Source of the DNA: an uncultured Campylobacter sp.
GTDB lineage: Bacteria; Campylobacterota; Campylobacteria; Campylobacterales; Campylobacteraceae
DNA: 62,898 bases
Direction: 5' to 3'
Assembly (NCBI RefSeq): GCF_938002845.1
Contig: NZ_CALKZP010000053.1
Span: 1-62,898, forward strand
Made by a program: the position numbers and the translations under genes. Positions 62,178 through 62,898 of the stretch are shown piece by piece. The notes under the pieces were generated by a model, which was not told where the DNA came from, searched no databases, and saw nothing but the letters and a program-made list of their open reading frames with translations. Position 1 is the stretch's first letter; each line of letters opens with the position of its first letter.

Positions 62178-62540
62178 TTATCCTTCGATCAAGCGCTTGA
62201 TACCCGGCAAAAGCTCGCCTGACACCTCGCAAATCCTGCTTCGCAGCACGCTAAAATCGCCGCAGTAATCGCCCAGAAGCTGCAAAATATCGTCTCTGAT
62301 GGCTTGCGAGCGCTCGGTAAGAAGCGGCTCCTGCAAAAGGGCGAAAATTTCGCTCTCATGCGCCAGCGCGCAGCCGTAGTAGGGATCAAGGTAATAATCT
62401 AGACACAACAAGAGCGAGGCTTTCTCGGCCTCATCATCACCTCGCAAAACGGCGGCGATGCCCTCTATGCCGCCCTCTGCTATGGCTTTGTGCCTAGCCT
62501 CGTAATAGACCGTGCGCGCCAAATTTTGCCCTTTTTGCAC
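62178..62540 (-). CDS. Hypothetical alpha-helical protein
   Basis: About 120 residues if translation starts at the GTG (62540), just past the fabI stop; a TTG at 62522 with AAGGG upstream is equally possible. The frame extends further up only by overlapping fabI. The sequence is Leu/Glu/Ala-rich (IAAVLRGDDEAEKASLLLCLDYYL, then LLTERSQAIRDDILQLL), suggesting a helical repeat-like fold. It is probably co-transcribed with fabI. I do not recognise the family. Confidence 0.6.
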   Translation of the reverse strand: MQKGQNLARTVYYEARHKAIAEGGIEGIAAVLRGDDEAEKASLLLCLDYYLDPYYGCALAHESEIFALLQEPLLTERSQAIRDDILQLLGDYCGDFSVLRSRICEVSGELLPGIKRLIEG

Positions 62541-62545
62541 GCCGC

Positions 62546-62898
62546 TTATTCGGCCTTGGCCGCGTCCCACGCGAGGATCGTCTTACCCTCAGCGTCGGTA
62601 GCCACGTCGCACATACCCATGATATTGTAGCCGCAGTCGACGTAGTGAACTTCGCCTGTCACGCCGCTAGCAAGGTCGCTAAGCAGGTACATCGCGCTGT
62701 TACCGACGTCATGCGTCGTGACGTTGCGTTTTAGCGGGCTATTTACCTCGTTGTAGCGCAAAATCATCCTAAAGTCGCCTATTCCGCTTGCCGCAAGCGT
62801 CTTGATCGGGCCCGCGCTGATAGCGTTTACGCGGATATTTCTAGCGCCAAGGTCGTGTGCTAGGTAGCGCACGGAGCTTTCAAGAGCTGCTTTTGCGA
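62546..62898 (-). CDS. fabI: Enoyl-[acyl-carrier-protein] reductase (NADH), C-terminal part
   Basis: The C-terminal 116 residues of an SDR-type FabI; the 5' part is outside the window. AKAALESSVRYLAHDLG carries the catalytic-helix Lys, RVNAISAGPIKTLAASGI is the FabI-specific substrate-loop region, and NVTTHDVGNSAMYLLSDLASGVTGE with HYVDCGYNIMG close the fold. FabI reduces enoyl-ACP in the last step of each fatty-acid elongation cycle and is the triclosan target. Confidence 0.95.
   Translation of the reverse strand, partial: AKAALESSVRYLAHDLGARNIRVNAISAGPIKTLAASGIGDFRMILRYNEVNSPLKRNVTTHDVGNSAMYLLSDLASGVTGEVHYVDCGYNIMGMCDVATDAEGKTILAWDAAKAE

Overview
The window looks like chromosomal DNA of a Campylobacter (Campylobacterota), probably one of the higher-GC oral or gut species rather than C. 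jejuni. The evidence is a partial 16S gene, futalosine-pathway menaquinone synthesis (MqnE), HobA, a signal-peptide-bearing ATP synthase subunit c, a complete pgl N-glycosylation locus, and gene blocks whose order I recall from C. jejuni: glmS/GlnD-like/mqnE/purine permease/PRT; folP-holB-hobA-lysC-rppH beside hemW-tatB-tatC-queA; rpsF-ssb-rpsR; holA-rnr; pssA-ftsH-prmA-pgl. The species is inference.

Layout. 1-900: 5' end of a 16S gene (minus) with a structured leader and promoter. 954-5670 (minus): tightly spaced mqnE, purine permease, phosphoribosyltransferase, GT-C membrane protein and prepilin. 5783-10077 (plus): a GlnD-like HD/ACT protein with a degenerate nucleotidyltransferase motif, then glmS. 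10239-13008: three poorly characterised genes. 13641-17599 (minus): rppH-lysC-hobA-holB-folP. 17736-22358 (plus): hemW-tatB-tatC-queA and a degenerate sensor-kinase-like protein. 22398-24338: small accessory proteins. 24451-29970 (minus): rpsF-ssb-rpsR, holA, rnr and an HDOD protein. 30004-34049: an AT-rich, decaying island ending in a truncated tyrosine integrase beside tRNA-Leu(GAG). 34204-39985 (minus): atpE, leuA, pssA, ftsH, prmA. 40064-59735 (minus): hisA and hisH coupled to a large pgl glycosylation cluster. 59788-62898 (minus): secreted ATP-dependent DNA ligase, DEDDy exonuclease, a hypothetical gene and the 3' part of fabI.

The pgl cluster has the full undecaprenyl-linked N-glycan set: PglF/E/D for diNAcBac, PglC, PglA, PglJ and the oligosaccharyltransferase PglB. 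Where C. jejuni has pglK, it carries a Wzx-type flippase, an FrhB-like iron-sulfur protein, a pyruvyltransferase-family protein and additional glycosyltransferases. This suggests a differently finished and differently flipped glycan.

The most unusual signal crosses gene boundaries. RAATTY words (AAATTT, GAATTT, AAATTC, GAATTC) are very frequent. Dense arrays of them form in-frame Asn/Ser-rich inserts or tails in at least six unrelated proteins (TatB, HisH, PglB, a GT2, the FrhB-like protein and the exonuclease). RAATTY is the sequence whose methylation marks DNA for uptake in C. jejuni natural transformation, so these inserts may be coding-compatible uptake-signal arrays. That link is a hypothesis.
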